This document shows, piece by piece, positions 6,934 through 8,167 of a stretch of 8,167 bases of DNA. The notes beneath the pieces were generated by a model. The model was given only the letters and a program-made list of their open reading frames with translations, was not told where the DNA came from and searched no databases. Source of the stretch: Deltaproteobacteria bacterium (lineage in GTDB: Bacteria > Desulfobacterota > Desulfobacteria > Desulfobacterales > B30-G6). The stretch covers positions 1 through 8,167 of the forward strand of contig JAFDAT010000232.1 in NCBI GenBank assembly GCA_019313725.1, given 5' to 3'. Each line of letters opens with the position of its first letter. The stretch's first letter is position 1. The position numbers were made by a program, and so were the translations under genes.

Positions 6934-8167
6934 CTATTGGTTCAGGTTTTTTAAGAGGAGACAGGTATTCACCCCGCCAAACGCAAAGTTCTGAATCGCG
7001 GCAATACGGATATCCGCTGCATGAATTTCCTGTGCATGCCGTATCATGGCACACCGTTCATCTATATTGTCCAGATTCAGGGTGGGCGCGATAAAGCCGT
7101 CCTGCATCATATAGATGGTCATGATCGATTCGATGACCCCGCAGGATCCCATGGTATGGCCCGTATAGCTTTTCAGCCCGGAAACCACGGGTGTTTTACC
7201 ATATACCTCACCGGTTGCCTGGGCTTCAATGGTATCACCCATTTTGGTTGCCGTGGCGTGGGCACTGACAAAATCCACTGTGTCCGCACTGACGGCGGCG
7301 TCCTTCAAGCCTAGTTTTATAGTTTTTGTGATACCTTTTTTGCTGGGTAGAACCAGATTGCCGCCATTGTTGTTGCAGGAAAAACCGATGACCTCGGCCA
7401 AAATTTCGGCACCTCTCTTTTTAGCGAATGCATACGATTCCAGCAGTACGGCACCGGCGCCTTCGCCCACGACCAGGCCGTCCCTATTGCGGTCGAAGGG
7501 CCGGGGGGTCAGGTGAGGCGTTGCATTGAAATCGGTTGAACTGGCCATCAAGTTGTCGAACACGGCCACGGTGGCCATGTCGTATTCGTCGGCACCCCCG
7601 CAGAGCATGGCGTCCTGCATTCCGTATTTAACCATTTCATAGCCGAACCCGAGGGACTGGCTGCTGGTGGTACAGGCGGTGGACGATGAAATGACCCGGC
7701 CGGTGATGCCGAACATCTTGGTGATGTTGACCGCGGTGGTGTGGACCATGAATTTCAGGTAATCCACAGCCTTGATGGATGAATAGCCGGTGTGGGATTT
7801 ATCAAACAGCGCCTGGTATAATTCCCTTTGCACCAGGGGACTGCCGTGGGTAGACCCGAAAGCCACACCCAGCCTGCCGGAGGTGACAAAGGCCTCTCCA
7901 AGGCCGGCGTTTTCCAGAACATCTTTGGCAACCTGGCAGGCATAATACGCCACCGGCCCCATGGTTTTACGGTCCTGGCGTTTGAAATCGTAATCCACGG
8001 CATAATCCACAGTTCCGAAAACGTCTGTGTCTATATATTGTGAATACAGGTCGTCGGTCTTGAGCGTTTTTACCCCGGACACCCCCTTGGTAAGATTATC
8101 CACGATGGCATCTTTTCCGTGACCGATGGGTGTTATTGCCGAACATCCTGTGATTACAACTCTACGT
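6934..8167 (-). CDS. Second beta-ketoacyl-ACP synthase, APE-type (5' end beyond window)
   Basis: The frame is open from the right edge to the stop at 6934-6936. The first visible residues, RRVVITGCSAITPIGHGKDAI, are the standard ketosynthase N-terminus, so only a few codons are missing; 410 residues are visible. The internal GTG at 8103 is not the start. The catalytic residues are complete: Cys in SSSTACTTSSQ (codon 7672-7674), His in SAHATATKMGD (7258-7260), Lys in GLKSYTGH (7171-7173) and His in the same motif (7156-7158). The C-terminal loop NFAFGGVNTCLLL closes the domain. STACTTSSQ and HATAT differ from the STACSSG and HGTGT of the ketosynthase at the other end, so this is a distinct subfamily, resembling ApeR-type or other APE ketosynthases. 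It would run a separate condensation such as starter elongation. The PlsC-like gene follows 35 nt downstream in the same unit. Exact ape letter not assigned. Confidence 0.92.
   Translation of the reverse strand, partial: RRVVITGCSAITPIGHGKDAIVDNLTKGVSGVKTLKTDDLYSQYIDTDVFGTVDYAVDYDFKRQDRKTMGPVAYYACQVAKDVLENAGLGEAFVTSGRLGVAFGSTHGSPLVQRELYQALFDKSHTGYSSIKAVDYLKFMVHTTAVNITKMFGITGRVISSSTACTTSSQSLGFGYEMVKYGMQDAMLCGGADEYDMATVAVFDNLMASSTDFNATPHLTPRPFDRNRDGLVVGEGAGAVLLESYAFAKKRGAEILAEVIGFSCNNNGGNLVLPSKKGITKTIKLGLKDAAVSADTVDFVSAHATATKMGDTIEAQATGEVYGKTPVVSGLKSYTGHTMGSCGVIESIMTIYMMQDGFIAPTLNLDNIDERCAMIRHAQEIHAADIRIAAIQNFAFGGVNTCLLLKNLNQ

Noticed and set aside
6899..7054. N-terminal extension of the acyltransferase
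   Set aside because: It would overlap the ketosynthase coding end by about 120 nt and add a Cys-rich leader not seen in PlsC proteins; the ATG at 6898 fits the family.
1..8167. CRISPR array, tRNA, rRNA or insertion sequence
   Set aside because: No regularly spaced repeats of CRISPR length, no tRNA-like or rRNA sequence and no transposase-like protein were seen on either strand.

Overview
The window looks like part of an aryl-polyene (APE)-type or flexirubin-type lipid/pigment gene cluster from a Gram-negative bacterium. It carries an outer-membrane-directed LolA-like carrier, a DUF3261-like lipoprotein and a set of stand-alone type II fatty-acid/polyketide enzymes. Protein style and intergenic repeat types suggest Desulfobacterota (Desulfobacterales-like), but this is inference only; there is no rRNA or marker gene to fix it.

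Layout. On the minus strand, an acyl carrier protein (1517-1783) is followed 26 nt later by a large ketosynthase gene (1490 to beyond the left edge). That gene encodes a complete ketosynthase with a Cys-His-His triad, fused in frame to the start of a second ketosynthase/chain-length-factor-like module. Positions 1784-2057 are an AT-rich divergent promoter region. On the plus strand follow an ApeP-like hotdog dehydratase (2058-2504), a FabG/ApeQ-like ketoreductase (2576-3313), a LolA-like periplasmic carrier (3317-3961) and a DUF3261-like lipoprotein (3987-4688). The tail of the lipoprotein gene and the next ~210 bp hold three different repeat structures: an 8-bp tandem array, a 7-bp degenerate array with an inverted repeat, and a two-hairpin REP-like element. 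A B12-binding radical SAM gene (4898-6110) comes next and is broken by an internal frameshift, apparently with a small deletion. Converging on it from the right edge, on the minus strand, are a second and different ketosynthase (6934 to beyond 8167) and a PlsC-family acyltransferase (6107-6898).

How the genes fit together. The ACP would carry the growing chain. The two ketosynthases (one paired with, or fused to, a chain-length-factor-like half) would extend it, FabG would reduce the beta-keto group, and the ApeP-like enzyme would dehydrate it, without an enoyl reductase, leaving conjugated double bonds. The PlsC-like enzyme would transfer the product to a lipid, and the LolA-like and DUF3261 proteins would handle it in the periplasm and outer membrane. 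The starter-unit enzymes, the MMPL exporter and other expected APE genes are not in this window, so the exact product is unknown.
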